Shown in pieces: positions 1-8,145 of a stretch of 64,000 nt of DNA. Under the pieces are notes generated by a model that saw nothing but the letters and a program-made list of their open reading frames with translations, made no database searches and had not been told where the DNA came from. Each line of letters opens with the position of its first letter. Within the stretch, counting starts at the first letter, position 1. The position numbers and the translations under genes were made by a program. Source of the stretch: Bacillus mobilis (lineage in GTDB: Bacteria > Bacillota > Bacilli > Bacillales > Bacillaceae_G); NCBI RefSeq assembly GCF_001884045.1, contig NZ_MACF01000072.1:32156-96155 (forward strand), in the 5' to 3' direction.

Positions 1-495
1 TTGCTCATTTATAATAAGCGCTGTCATGAGCCTACTTCTATCTTTTTTCTCCCAAAAATAAATCCATTCTTTTTCCATAAAAATTGATACGTTGAAATAT
101 TGTAACAAGTGGAATAGCGGTACTTGTCTCCTCTTACTTTCTTCGTATAACAATAGCTGAGGGAATGCATCTAAAAAAATAATCCAATTCGCTTCTTCAT
201 AAGTCAGAAACAAATGTTTTTTTACTGTTTGAGGTAAAACGGTAGCATAATACCTCCCTTTTAAATCAGTCATATTCCATCCCGCATTTCTTGAGACCAT
301 ACTTGCTAAAAAAGCCCACCTAATTTCATCATTTCTTACATAATATTCTTGATAGGACTGTGTTCGAGAAATATTGTCCATATTAGCTATTTCAATTTCC
401 CTCTTAATGTTGTAAACGATTGCTTTCTCTTCTTCTGAACAAACCATATTTTTACGATATTGTTCAATTTTTTCATAATCATTCCATGTAAACAT
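1..495 (-). CDS. yppC: DUF2515 family protein YppC, 5' part only
   Basis: This is an open frame of 165 codons reading from an ATG at 495 off the left edge of the window, with no stop inside it. The N-terminal half contains RWAFLASMVSRNAGWNM, typical of the DUF2515 (YppC) family, whose members are roughly 300 residues, so about half of the gene is missing. A GAAAGG ribosome site lies about 15 nt upstream. It is divergent from recU, as yppC is in B. subtilis. No biochemical function is known for the family. The identification rests on motif and context. Confidence 0.85.
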   Translation of the reverse strand, partial: MFTWNDYEKIEQYRKNMVCSEEEKAIVYNIKREIEIANMDNISRTQSYQEYYVRNDEIRWAFLASMVSRNAGWNMTDLKGRYYATVLPQTVKKHLFLTYEEANWIIFLDAFPQLLLYEESKRRQVPLFHLLQYFNVSIFMEKEWIYFWEKKDRSRLMTALIINEQ

Positions 496-598
496 GAGCT
501 AGTCATCATACCTTTCTTCAAAAAGGTCACATCTTTTTTCATTTTTTGTTATAATCACCTTTGTAAGTAATTCTTAACAAGTTGGGAGTGGACACACT

Positions 599-1201
599 AT
601 GACCATTCGTTACCCAAATGGAAAACGGTACAATCAAGCTTCACAACCTCATAAAACACCAATTAAAAAACATACTTATAGTAATAGAGGTATGTCCCTT
701 GAAGAGGAATTAAATGAAACAAATGAATATTACTTAACCCATAATATTGCATGCGTACATAAAAAACCTACACCTCTTCAAATTGTAAAAGTAGATTACC
801 CCGCTCGAAGTGCTGCAGTGGTAAAAGAAGCGTATTTCAAACAACCTTCTACAACAGATTACAACGGTGTATATAAAGGGAAGTACATCGATTTTGAAGC
901 GAAAGAAACAAAAAATAAAACCAGCTTTCCACTTCAAAACTTCCACCTTCATCAAATTGAACATATGAAGCAAGTAATCGCTCATAATGGGATTGCATTT
1001 GTTATTATTAAATTTACACTTTTTGATGAACTTTATTTATTAGATGCAAAACATATTATTGCATTTTGGAATCGTCAAAATACTGGTGGACGAAAATCGA
1101 TTACGAAAGAAGAAATAGAAGAGCATGGATCTTTATTATCATGCGGTTATCACCCTCGGATTGATTATATCCGTGTACTAGACACGGTTTATTTTTCGTG
1201 A
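599..1201 (+). CDS. recU: Holliday junction resolvase RecU
   Basis: The 200-residue protein begins [11 protein letters not shown], the usual RecU start, after a GGGAG ribosome site. RecU cuts four-way DNA junctions during recombination and chromosome segregation in Firmicutes. The nuclease core is visible as [21 protein letters not shown] (about residues 88-108), carrying the acidic and lysine residues of the PD-(D/E)XK-like active site, followed by [14 protein letters not shown]. The length matches the family. It lies 66 nt upstream of ponA on the same strand, the conserved recU-ponA pair. The cat of the divergent yppC is about 100 nt away, so the intergenic gap probably holds both promoters. 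Confidence 0.97.
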
Positions 1202-1267
1202 TAGAGTCATCACTAAGGCTCTTTTTTCGACTTTTGGGGGAGAGAATGAAAGGTAGGAGAAAGTATA

Positions 1268-3973
1268 ATGTCAGATAATTATCGTTCTCGTACAGAACGA
1301 AATCATGTAAAAAATCAAAAGCAAGAAACAAATAAAGAGAAAAAACCAAAGAAAAAAGGCTCCTTTTTTAAGAAATTCCTTATAGGTTGTCTACTTCTTG
1401 GTATCGTTGGTCTTGTAGCTAGCGTTTCCGCTTTCTTTGTTATGGTGAAGGACGCTCCAAAATTAGACAAATCAAAACTTGTCAATCCTTTATCAACAAA
1501 GTTTCTTGATAAGAATGGGAATTTTTTCTATGAATACGGTGCTGAAAAACGAACCCACGTTACGTATGATCAAATTCCAAAGGTAGTTGAAAGTGCATTC
1601 CTTGCAACTGAGGATTCACGTTTCTATGATCATAATGGAATTGATTTTAAACGAACTACAAAAGCAGTTATGGAAAATGTCACTGGAGGATTCGGATCTC
1701 AAGGTGGTAGTACGATTACACAACAAGTAGTCAAAAACTATTTTCTAACGATGGACAAAACTGCAAAGAGAAAAGTACAAGAGTGGTACCTATCTTACAA
1801 ATTAGAGCAACAATACTCTAAGCATGAGATTTTAGAAATGTACTTAAATAAGATTAACTTAGGTAACCGTTCGTATGGTATTGCAACAGCAGCCAAAAAA
1901 TATTATGACAAAGATTTAAAAGACTTACAGTTGCATGAAGCTGCAATGCTTGCAGGTTTACCCCAAGGTCCTAATATTTATGATCCAACAAAACCAGATA
2001 ACGTTGAACGAGCTACACAACGTCGTAACGTCGTATTATCATTAATGAATCGACATGGTTATATAACAAAAGATGAAATGAATAACGCAATGAAAATCTC
2101 TGTAACTGAGGGTCTTCAACCATCTTCAGAAGTAACAGAGATGAAGTATCAAGCATTTTTAGATGCTGTTGTAAAAGAAGTTGAAAAAGAATATCCGGAT
2201 GTAAATATTGGTTCAGATGGTTTAACAATCCATACAACACTTGATCAAGATGCTCAAGATTATGCTGAAAAAATTATGGATGGTAATCTTATTAAGTATC
2301 CGAACGATCAATTCCAAGGTTCATTCGTATTTATGGATACACAATCTGGAGAAGTTCGAGCAATTGGAGCTGGGCGTAAAGAAAGTAAGTCTACTTTCAA
2401 AGGTCATAATATGGCCACTGATTTAAAACGCCAAGTCGGTTCAACAATGAAACCAATTTTTGACTACGGTCCAGCAATTGAGAATTTACAATGGTCTACA
2501 TACCATCAATTAAATGACTCAGAGTATACGTATTCCAATGGGAAAAAAATACGAAATGCAACAAATAGTTATAAAGGTGACGTTTCACTACGTGAAGCTT
2601 TGAAAAAATCATTAAACATTCCGGCTTTAAAGACAGCCCAAGCGGTTGGCCTTCCTAAGTCACAAGCGTTTGCTGAGGGTTTAGGTATGACATTTAAAGA
2701 CGGCAAAACATATGAATCAACAGCAATTGGTAGTAACGATAGTTCACCATTACAAGTAGCGGGGGCATATGCAGCCTTTGGTAACGGTGGGAACTACAAT
2801 AAACCGCACTTCGTAAAAGAAGTTATCTTCCCAGATGGGAAAAAGAAAAGTTTTAAAACGAAAGAACAACGTGCGATGCAAGACTATACAGCTTACATGG
2901 TGACTGACGTTCTTCGTGACGTAGTAAAACCTGGTTCTGGCGGTACTGGTCCAACAGCATACGTTTCAGGTGTTGATGTTGCCGGTAAAACAGGAACACA
3001 AAACTTTGATGCAGACGTTATAAAAGAATATGGTATTCCGGCTGATGCAAACAGAGATAGCTGGTTCGCTGGATATACACCGCAATATACAATGGCAGTA
3101 TGGACTGGTTACGAAAAAAACGGCCCAGAAAACTACATTAGTGATCGTTATACTAGAATTGCACAACAAATGTTCCAAGTAATGATGAGCAAATTCGCTA
3201 CAGATAAATCTCGTTTCGAACGCCCTTCTTCTGTACAAGAATTATATGGTGAATTGTACGTAAAAGGTGCTAAGAAAGATGCGGTTAAACAAATTAAAGT
3301 AGATGCACCTAGTGGTCTTAATGTCGCTTTCGATGGCGCTAGCACAGTTACACTAAACTGGTCTGGACCAGCAGAAGTTGATGCGTATGCAGCAAGCTAT
3401 AAAGCGACTGACGGTTCAAGTGGTAGCCTATCAATAAGTGGTACGACAGCTACTCTTGGTGGTATTAAACCAGGCGTTACTTACAGCTTCTCTGTAGTAG
3501 CGAAAAAAGGTAATGGAACAAGCCCTGCAGTTGGTGCATCCTTCACTGCACCTGGCGGAACTCCAGACCCGAAAAAAGCTGAAGACGACGCTAAGAAGAA
3601 GGCTGACGAAGAAGCTCAGAAAAAAGCTGCTGAGGACGCACAGAAAAAAGCTAATGAAGATAAACTAAAACAAGAAGAAGCTCAGAAAAAAACTGCTGAA
3701 GAGCAGCGTAAACAACAAGAGCAACAAGAACAACAACGTAAACAACAAGAAGAAGCTCAGAAAAAGGCTACTGAAGAAGAAGCCGCTAGAAAGAAAGCTG
3801 ACGAAGAAGCTGCTAGAAAGAAAGCCGAAGAAGAAGCTGCTAGAAAGAAAGCTGAAGAAGAGGCTGCTAGAAAAAAAGCTGAAGAAGAACAACACAAGCA
3901 ACAAGAACAACAACAAAATACCGGAGGAGATACACCCCACGCAGACGGAAATGTTGTTACAACAGAGTCTTAA
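1268..3973 (+). CDS. ponA: Class A penicillin-binding protein 1A/1B
   Basis: This bifunctional peptidoglycan synthase has 901 residues. A basic cytoplasmic tail is followed by one membrane helix (about 36-60). The GT51 glycosyltransferase domain has catalytic Glu115 in FLATEDSRFY plus GGSTITQQ. The transpeptidase domain has S392-TMK, S448-LN and K574-TGT. A fibronectin type III-like module (about 683-765) is followed by a highly charged Lys/Glu/Ala/Gln tail (about 770-901). It polymerises and crosslinks the cell wall at the outer membrane face. The tail includes four near-identical 9-residue units and is longer than in B. subtilis PonA; its role is not known. It is probably cotranscribed with recU and ends at a strong convergent terminator. 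Confidence 0.97.
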   Translation: MSDNYRSRTERNHVKNQKQETNKEKKPKKKGSFFKKFLIGCLLLGIVGLVASVSAFFVMVKDAPKLDKSKLVNPLSTKFLDKNGNFFYEYGAEKRTHVTYDQIPKVVESAFLATEDSRFYDHNGIDFKRTTKAVMENVTGGFGSQGGSTITQQVVKNYFLTMDKTAKRKVQEWYLSYKLEQQYSKHEILEMYLNKINLGNRSYGIATAAKKYYDKDLKDLQLHEAAMLAGLPQGPNIYDPTKPDNVERATQRRNVVLSLMNRHGYITKDEMNNAMKISVTEGLQPSSEVTEMKYQAFLDAVVKEVEKEYPDVNIGSDGLTIHTTLDQDAQDYAEKIMDGNLIKYPNDQFQGSFVFMDTQSGEVRAIGAGRKESKSTFKGHNMATDLKRQVGSTMKPIFDYGPAIENLQWSTYHQLNDSEYTYSNGKKIRNATNSYKGDVSLREALKKSLNIPALKTAQAVGLPKSQAFAEGLGMTFKDGKTYESTAIGSNDSSPLQVAGAYAAFGNGGNYNKPHFVKEVIFPDGKKKSFKTKEQRAMQDYTAYMVTDVLRDVVKPGSGGTGPTAYVSGVDVAGKTGTQNFDADVIKEYGIPADANRDSWFAGYTPQYTMAVWTGYEKNGPENYISDRYTRIAQQMFQVMMSKFATDKSRFERPSSVQELYGELYVKGAKKDAVKQIKVDAPSGLNVAFDGASTVTLNWSGPAEVDAYAASYKATDGSSGSLSISGTTATLGGIKPGVTYSFSVVAKKGNGTSPAVGASFTAPGGTPDPKKAEDDAKKKADEEAQKKAAEDAQKKANEDKLKQEEAQKKTAEEQRKQQEQQEQQRKQQEEAQKKATEEEAARKKADEEAARKKAEEEAARKKAEEEAARKKAEEEQHKQQEQQQNTGGDTPHADGNVVTTES
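3775..3891 (+). repeat. 27-bp coding repeats in the ponA tail
   Basis: Four consecutive units encode EEAARKKAD/E. They are almost identical at DNA level, each about 27 bp, and sit inside a wider Lys/Glu/Gln-rich stretch that begins near 3570. In-frame tandem units like these can change in number by slippage, so the tail length may vary between strains; that is inference. Confidence 0.8.
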
Positions 3974-3974
3974 C

Positions 3975-4018
3975 AAAAAAGAAGTCCTTTCTCTTAACGA
4001 GAAAAGGACTTCTTTTTT
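3975..4018. terminator. Convergent terminator between ponA and ypoC
   Basis: A 13-bp GAAGTCCTTTCTC / GAGAAAAGGACTTC hairpin is flanked by A6 and T6, so it can terminate both strands. The TAA of ypoC (3994-3996) lies in the loop, so the last eight codons of ypoC form one arm of the stem. Confidence 0.9.
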
Positions 4019-4512
4019 GTTATCATTTTCTTTACGTATAGCTTTTCTATTTCAATATACAACTGCGCTAACTGAATATAGGAATGATAATTATTCGGTT
4101 TCTTTATAATGAACGAATATCGCTCCATAAAATTAACTGGTTGTACTTCTAAATTATTCGTATAAGCTTCCAGTTCATTCAAACTATGAACAGGTTGCTC
4201 ATTTAGCCAATATACAATTGATAACAAATGTGCCGCAAAAAGAATCATTGGACCTTCAGCTTCCTGCTTATTTCTGTTTCGAAATAGTGTAGCGATGTCT
4301 TCATGCTTACTTTTCCATACTTTCAACAGTACAGGAACACTATTTTCAATTTCACTCCACGGCTCATCTTGTCTTTCCATATCATATATAAAGTAAGTAT
4401 TTTGTATGATTTCTTCAAAAGATTGTTCTGTATGATACGTAATCGAATCCATACTTTCTTTAAAAAATGGTAAGCACCGAAATTCTTTCGGTATTTCTAT
4501 CACTCGCTCCAT
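3994..4512 (-). CDS. ypoC: YpoC family protein
   Basis: The 172-residue soluble protein matches YpoC in length and position (ponA-ypoC-nth). No catalytic motif is evident; it is rich in aromatic and charged residues (LLKVWKSKHEDIATLF, LEAYTNNLEVQPVNFMERY). Its function is unknown. The start lies 3 nt after the nth stop, so translation is probably coupled. A GTG three codons further in has a better-spaced GGAGCGA and is an alternative start. The C-terminal codons overlap the ponA terminator stem. Confidence 0.85.
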   Translation of the reverse strand: MERVIEIPKEFRCLPFFKESMDSITYHTEQSFEEIIQNTYFIYDMERQDEPWSEIENSVPVLLKVWKSKHEDIATLFRNRNKQEAEGPMILFAAHLLSIVYWLNEQPVHSLNELEAYTNNLEVQPVNFMERYSFIIKKPNNYHSYIQLAQLYIEIEKLYVKKMITKKKSFSR

Positions 4513-4515
4513 CCT

Positions 4516-5163
4516 TTATTTCCCCTTCATTCGCTTCTTTCCTTCACGACATACTTCTAGTAAAGGGCACTCTTCACATTGTGGTCGCTGTGCTTTACAG
4601 TGATAACGTCCAAAGAAAATCATACGGTGATGTGTAACGCTCCATTCATCCATCGGAATTTTCTTCATTAATGTCTTTTCTACTTCTAACACCGAATCTT
4701 TCCATCTACAAATCGCTAACCGTTTACTCACTCTCTCTACATGCGTATCAACAGCAATTGCCGGAATGCCATACGCTACCGAAACAACTACATTTGCTGT
4801 TTTTCTCCCTACTCCTGGTAACTTCGTCAGCTCGTCACGATCTTCTGGAACTTTTCCATCATAATCATCCAGCAACATTCGGCACAATTTTTGAATGTTT
4901 TTTGCTTTATTTCTATACAGCCCAATAGAACGTATATCTTGTTGCAACTCTTCTAGGGAAACACTTAAATAATCTTCTGGTGTTTTATATTTTTGAAATA
5001 AATTTTTCGTCACTTTATTTACAAGTGCATCTGTACATTGTGCAGATAATGCCACCGCAATTACTAATTCAAACGGATTATCATGAATTAATTCACAATG
5101 TGCTTCTGGATACATATCCGCCATTGTATCTAAACAATAGCGAATTTGCGTTTTATTTAACAT
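4516..5163 (-). CDS. nth: Endonuclease III (DNA glycosylase/AP lyase)
   Basis: The 215-residue base-excision repair enzyme removes oxidised pyrimidines and cuts at abasic sites. The helix-hairpin-helix LPGVGRKTANVV carries the catalytic Lys121, and VDTHVERV carries the catalytic Asp139. Cys189, 196, 199 and 205 form the C-x6-C-x2-C-x5-C [4Fe-4S] cluster loop near the C-terminus. The length is standard. It lies between dnaD and ypoC, as in B. subtilis, with a 15-nt gap to dnaD, so it is in the same operon. Confidence 0.97.
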   Translation of the reverse strand: MLNKTQIRYCLDTMADMYPEAHCELIHDNPFELVIAVALSAQCTDALVNKVTKNLFQKYKTPEDYLSVSLEELQQDIRSIGLYRNKAKNIQKLCRMLLDDYDGKVPEDRDELTKLPGVGRKTANVVVSVAYGIPAIAVDTHVERVSKRLAICRWKDSVLEVEKTLMKKIPMDEWSVTHHRMIFFGRYHCKAQRPQCEECPLLEVCREGKKRMKGK

Positions 5164-5178
5164 ATACTTCCTCCTACA

Positions 5179-5886
5179 TTACTGCTCCAACCAATTATAA
5201 AAAGGCACTTTCCCAGTAAATTTCGTCTCTTGTTTTGTCGTTTGCTGCGTTCGTTGTTGATTTGCTCTAAATTTTCGTCCTTGGTTTTGGGCTTGATCTA
5301 CTGTTTTAATACCATTCTTTTTCCACTCAAATAAAATACGATCAATATATCGGAAATTAAGCTTACCACTCATTACAGCTTCCCTGAGGGCCGCTTGAAT
5401 TAAATTCGGATGATGTTGATCTTGATCTTCCCACATACCCAACGTTTCACATTCAAACGGAGAAAGTGGTCTTCCAAATTCTTTTTCAAATACTGTATAT
5501 AAATTTACTTGCAGTTGTTTTATTTCTTTTTGTTCTTCCTCTACTGATTCATTCATTAAGAAATGCAATATTTTTTCCCATAGCGGTTGTAAAGAATAAC
5601 TTTCACACATCATTGCTTCTGATTTTTGTCCACCTTCTAGTGATAAAAAACCTTTTTGAATCAACGCCTGAATGACTTCCATACATTTCATTTCAGTAAT
5701 CGTCATCCGTTCTGAAATCTCTGACGGAGTCGGAAACGAATTGCCCGATTCTAAAAATGTGTGTACATGAAGTACAACCATAAATTCCATTTCATTTAAC
5801 CCTAATTTTTTATAATGCATCATAAGTAATTTTGGAATTGCAATGCTTCCCTGCTCAAACCACTGTAACATCATTTTCTTTTTCAT
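5179..5886 (-). CDS. dnaD: Replication initiation/restart protein DnaD
   Basis: The 235-residue primosome protein acts with DnaB and DnaI to load the helicase at oriC and at stalled forks. The N-terminal winged-helix part (MKKKMMLQWFEQGSIAIPK, then PTPSEISERM) and the DnaB/DnaD C-terminal domain (FGRPLSPFECETLGMW ... YIDRILFEWKKNGIKTVDQA) are both clear. The ATG at 5886 has GAGGTG upstream; the frame also opens at a TTG two codons earlier. In B. subtilis asnS lies between dnaD and aspB; here a 120-nt gap with a terminator replaces it. Confidence 0.96.
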   Translation of the reverse strand: MKKKMMLQWFEQGSIAIPKLLMMHYKKLGLNEMEFMVVLHVHTFLESGNSFPTPSEISERMTITEMKCMEVIQALIQKGFLSLEGGQKSEAMMCESYSLQPLWEKILHFLMNESVEEEQKEIKQLQVNLYTVFEKEFGRPLSPFECETLGMWEDQDQHHPNLIQAALREAVMSGKLNFRYIDRILFEWKKNGIKTVDQAQNQGRKFRANQQRTQQTTKQETKFTGKVPFYNWLEQ

Positions 5887-5950
5887 CACCAAACACCTCG
5901 CTCTCTAGTATAACACACCTTTCACTATTTCTTTTTGCCACAATTCGTCA

Positions 5951-5983
5951 AAAAAACCTCCCTATTATGTAGGAAGGTTTTTT
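5951..5983 (-). terminator. Terminator after aspB
   Basis: An AACCTNCCTA/TAGGNAGGTT hairpin is followed on the - strand by a T7 run, 25 nt past the aspB stop. It separates aspB from dnaD. Confidence 0.85.
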
Positions 5984-6007
5984 GTATTGCATTACTAAAA
6001 TATACAA

Positions 6008-7195
6008 TTAAGCTTGCACTTTACTTTTCATAAACGTATGAATGCGTTCTAATGCTTTCTCTACTTGTTCAAGAGATGTCGCATATGATAAACGAACGTT
6101 ATTTGGCGCACCAAATCCTGTACCTGGTACAAGAGCCACTTTTTCCTCTTCTAATAGAGCTTTTGCCCAATCATCAACATTTTCGTATCCTGATAAAGCC
6201 ACAGCTTCTTTTACATTAGGGAATAAGTAAAATGCACCTTGTGGTTTAATGCAAGTAAAGCCAGGGATTTGAATTAATTTATCATAAATAATGTTTAATC
6301 TCTCTTCAAATGCTTGACGCATTGTTTCTACAGGTTGTTGTGAGCCTGCATATGCCGCGATTGCGCCGTATTGAGCGATTGAAGTAGGGTTTGACGTACT
6401 ATGACTCGCTAAGTTCGTCATCGCTTTAATAAGCTGCTTATTTCCTGCTGCATATCCAATACGCCATCCTGTCATAGAATGAGATTTAGATACACCATTA
6501 ATAATAAGTGTTTGTTCTTTTAATGCATTAGAAAGCTGGGCAACTGAAGTATATTCTGCTCCACCATAAATTAATTTTTCATAAATTTCATCTGAAACGA
6601 TTAAGATATCATGCTCTAAACATACTTCTCCAAGCTGTTGTAATTCCTCTTTGCTATAAATCATTCCTGTTGGATTGCTCGGTGAATTAATAATAACTGC
6701 TTTCGTTTTCTCTGTAATTGCCTCACGCAGCTGCTTCGCTGTAATTTTGTATTCATTATCTTCCAGACCTTCTACATAAACTGGCTTACCACCAGCAAGC
6801 TTTACTTGTTCAGGATAACTTACCCAGTAAGGCGTTGGGATGATAACTTCATCTCCTTCATCAAGTAATACTTGGAATAATGTATATAATGCATGCTTTG
6901 CACCGTTACATACAATAATTTCAGATGGATCATACGCAATTCCTTGATCACGTGTAAACTTTTTCACAATTTCTTGTTTTAACGCTTGTAATCCACCTGT
7001 TGGTGTATACTTCGTATGTCCTTCTAACATTGCTTTATGTGCAGCATCCATAATATGTTCTGGCGTATTAAAGTCAGGTTCTCCTGCCCCTAATCCAATT
7101 ACATCATGACCTTCTGCTTTTAATGCTTGTGCCTTTGCTGTAATTTCTAAAGTTGCAGATGGTGTTAAAGCAGCTACTCGCTTTGCTAATTTCAT
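6008..7195 (-). CDS. aspB: Aspartate aminotransferase (PLP, class I)
   Basis: The 395-residue fold type I aminotransferase interconverts aspartate/2-oxoglutarate and oxaloacetate/glutamate. SPSNPTGMIY (about 171-180), SDEIYEKLIYGG and INGVSKSHSMTGWRIGYAAG are present; Lys237 is the expected PLP Schiff base and the GWRIGY arginine binds substrate carboxylate. Length and sequence are those of the Bacillus AspB subgroup. It follows ypmB by 18 nt and probably shares the ypmA promoter. Substrate specificity is inferred from family and context. Confidence 0.95.
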   Translation of the reverse strand: MKLAKRVAALTPSATLEITAKAQALKAEGHDVIGLGAGEPDFNTPEHIMDAAHKAMLEGHTKYTPTGGLQALKQEIVKKFTRDQGIAYDPSEIIVCNGAKHALYTLFQVLLDEGDEVIIPTPYWVSYPEQVKLAGGKPVYVEGLEDNEYKITAKQLREAITEKTKAVIINSPSNPTGMIYSKEELQQLGEVCLEHDILIVSDEIYEKLIYGGAEYTSVAQLSNALKEQTLIINGVSKSHSMTGWRIGYAAGNKQLIKAMTNLASHSTSNPTSIAQYGAIAAYAGSQQPVETMRQAFEERLNIIYDKLIQIPGFTCIKPQGAFYLFPNVKEAVALSGYENVDDWAKALLEEEKVALVPGTGFGAPNNVRLSYATSLEQVEKALERIHTFMKSKVQA

Positions 7196-7213
7196 TTGTA
7201 GTTCCCCCTACAT

Positions 7214-7717
7214 CTATTTTTCAATGCTGTAGTGACCAGCATAATCCCCATTTTGAAACTCTAAATAATAATACGTATAACGATCTTCCTGATCAATATA
7301 TGTAATTTCCCACAACGGAATATCGTTTTGAGCACCTAATTTTACTTTTATAATTTCTTTTGGCTTTGGCTTCGGCTCATCGCCTTTTCCTGTAGCTTGT
7401 TCAGCCAACTTTTGCAAAGCTTCTTTTTCAGGAATACCTTCACTCTTTTTCTTCACAAGGACATTCCCTTTTTTATTCGGCACCCAAACAATAATTTGTT
7501 CTCCTTTTTCGTCTACACCTTGTACGACCGTATATGAAGAATTTCCGTTATAATAATCAACAGATTTTACTTTTGTAAGCTTTGCCTTTTCTTTTGCAAT
7601 TTCTACAGATTTTTCCTCTTTAGAGATTTTCTTTTCCATTGCTTTATTATAAACATACGCCCCATATATTCCGCTAGCAACGATTACGATAACGATTGCA
7701 AAGATCCACTTTTTCAT
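7214..7717 (-). CDS. ypmB: YpmB, membrane-anchored PepSY-like protein
   Basis: The 167-residue protein has an N-terminal signal anchor (about 3-22, WIFAIVIVIVASGIYGAYVY) and an extracytoplasmic part with two weakly similar beta-rich repeats (DUF5590/PepSY-like). A Lys/Pro-rich linker GDEPKPKPKE lies between them. Its function is unknown. It lies in the ypmA-ypmB-aspB operon, conserved with B. subtilis; the start is 7 nt after the ypmA stop. Confidence 0.9.
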   Translation of the reverse strand: MKKWIFAIVIVIVASGIYGAYVYNKAMEKKISKEEKSVEIAKEKAKLTKVKSVDYYNGNSSYTVVQGVDEKGEQIIVWVPNKKGNVLVKKKSEGIPEKEALQKLAEQATGKGDEPKPKPKEIIKVKLGAQNDIPLWEITYIDQEDRYTYYYLEFQNGDYAGHYSIEK

Positions 7718-7724
7718 TGTATCA

Positions 7725-7895
7725 CTACGTTCTGTAAATCGTAAATACAGCTGTTTCTTTGTCTTTTTCGTCTAATGCTAATCCGAACATGAGGTCCTGC
7801 TCTTTTAACGTACGATTCAAACTATCAACGACTTTATACAAGTCAGACGAATATTTAAGACGCGTCGTTGATAGGACTTCGATTTTCTTATCCAT
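7725..7895 (-). CDS. ypmA: YpmA, small DUF4264 protein
   Basis: This short frame encodes 56 residues beginning MDKKIEVLSTTRLKYSSDLY and ending AVFTIYRT, with a GGAGGAG ribosome site 8 nt upstream. Sequence and position identify YpmA, a small conserved Firmicute protein of unknown role. It is the first gene of the ypmA-ypmB-aspB operon, directly downstream of a good sigma-A-type promoter. Confidence 0.92.
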   Translation of the reverse strand: MDKKIEVLSTTRLKYSSDLYKVVDSLNRTLKEQDLMFGLALDEKDKETAVFTIYRT

Positions 7896-7927
7896 GAAAA
7901 AACTCCTCCGTTACACAAAAATTTCTA

Positions 7928-7955
7928 ATTATAGAAGAACGCAATGCGGTTACAA
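7928..7955 (-). promoter_or_regulatory. Sigma-A-like promoter for ypmA-ypmB-aspB
   Basis: On the - strand, TTGTAA (7955-7950) and TATAAT (7933-7928) are separated by 16 nt, 33 nt before the ypmA start. A second extended -10 (TGCTATAAT at 8005-7997) lies further upstream with no clear -35. Confidence 0.65.
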
Positions 7956-8100
7956 TAAGAGTACATTCTTTACAACCCCTGCTTCATCACCCATCTATTA
8001 TAGCAGGACATGTACTGCAAAAAAAGGTTTCAAGTCGAAAACCAATACATTTTGTATACAAGAAGTAAGAAAAATAAAATTCCTCCTACCCACATTTTTT

Positions 8101-8137
8101 ACGCCTGAAGTTTAAATGTACTTCAGGCGTATTTTTC
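8101..8137 (+). terminator. Hairpin with U-run on the + strand
   Basis: A perfect 11-bp ACGCCTGAAGT/ACTTCAGGCGT stem is followed by ATTTTTC on the + strand. It sits between dinG (which ends at 8146 on the - strand) and ypmA. On the - strand the hairpin is followed by an A-run, so it is a poor intrinsic terminator for dinG. No + strand gene precedes it. Confidence 0.6.
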
Positions 8138-8145
8138 TTCCAATT

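Noticed and set aside
3570-3960. CRISPR-like repeat array
   Set aside because: The repeats are in-frame codons for Lys/Glu/Ala units in ponA without distinct spacers.
7759-8115. + strand open frame of 118 codons over ypmA and the ypmA-dinG gap
   Set aside because: It lies antisense to ypmA, has no ribosome site and a composition unlike a protein; ypmA is clearly the real gene.
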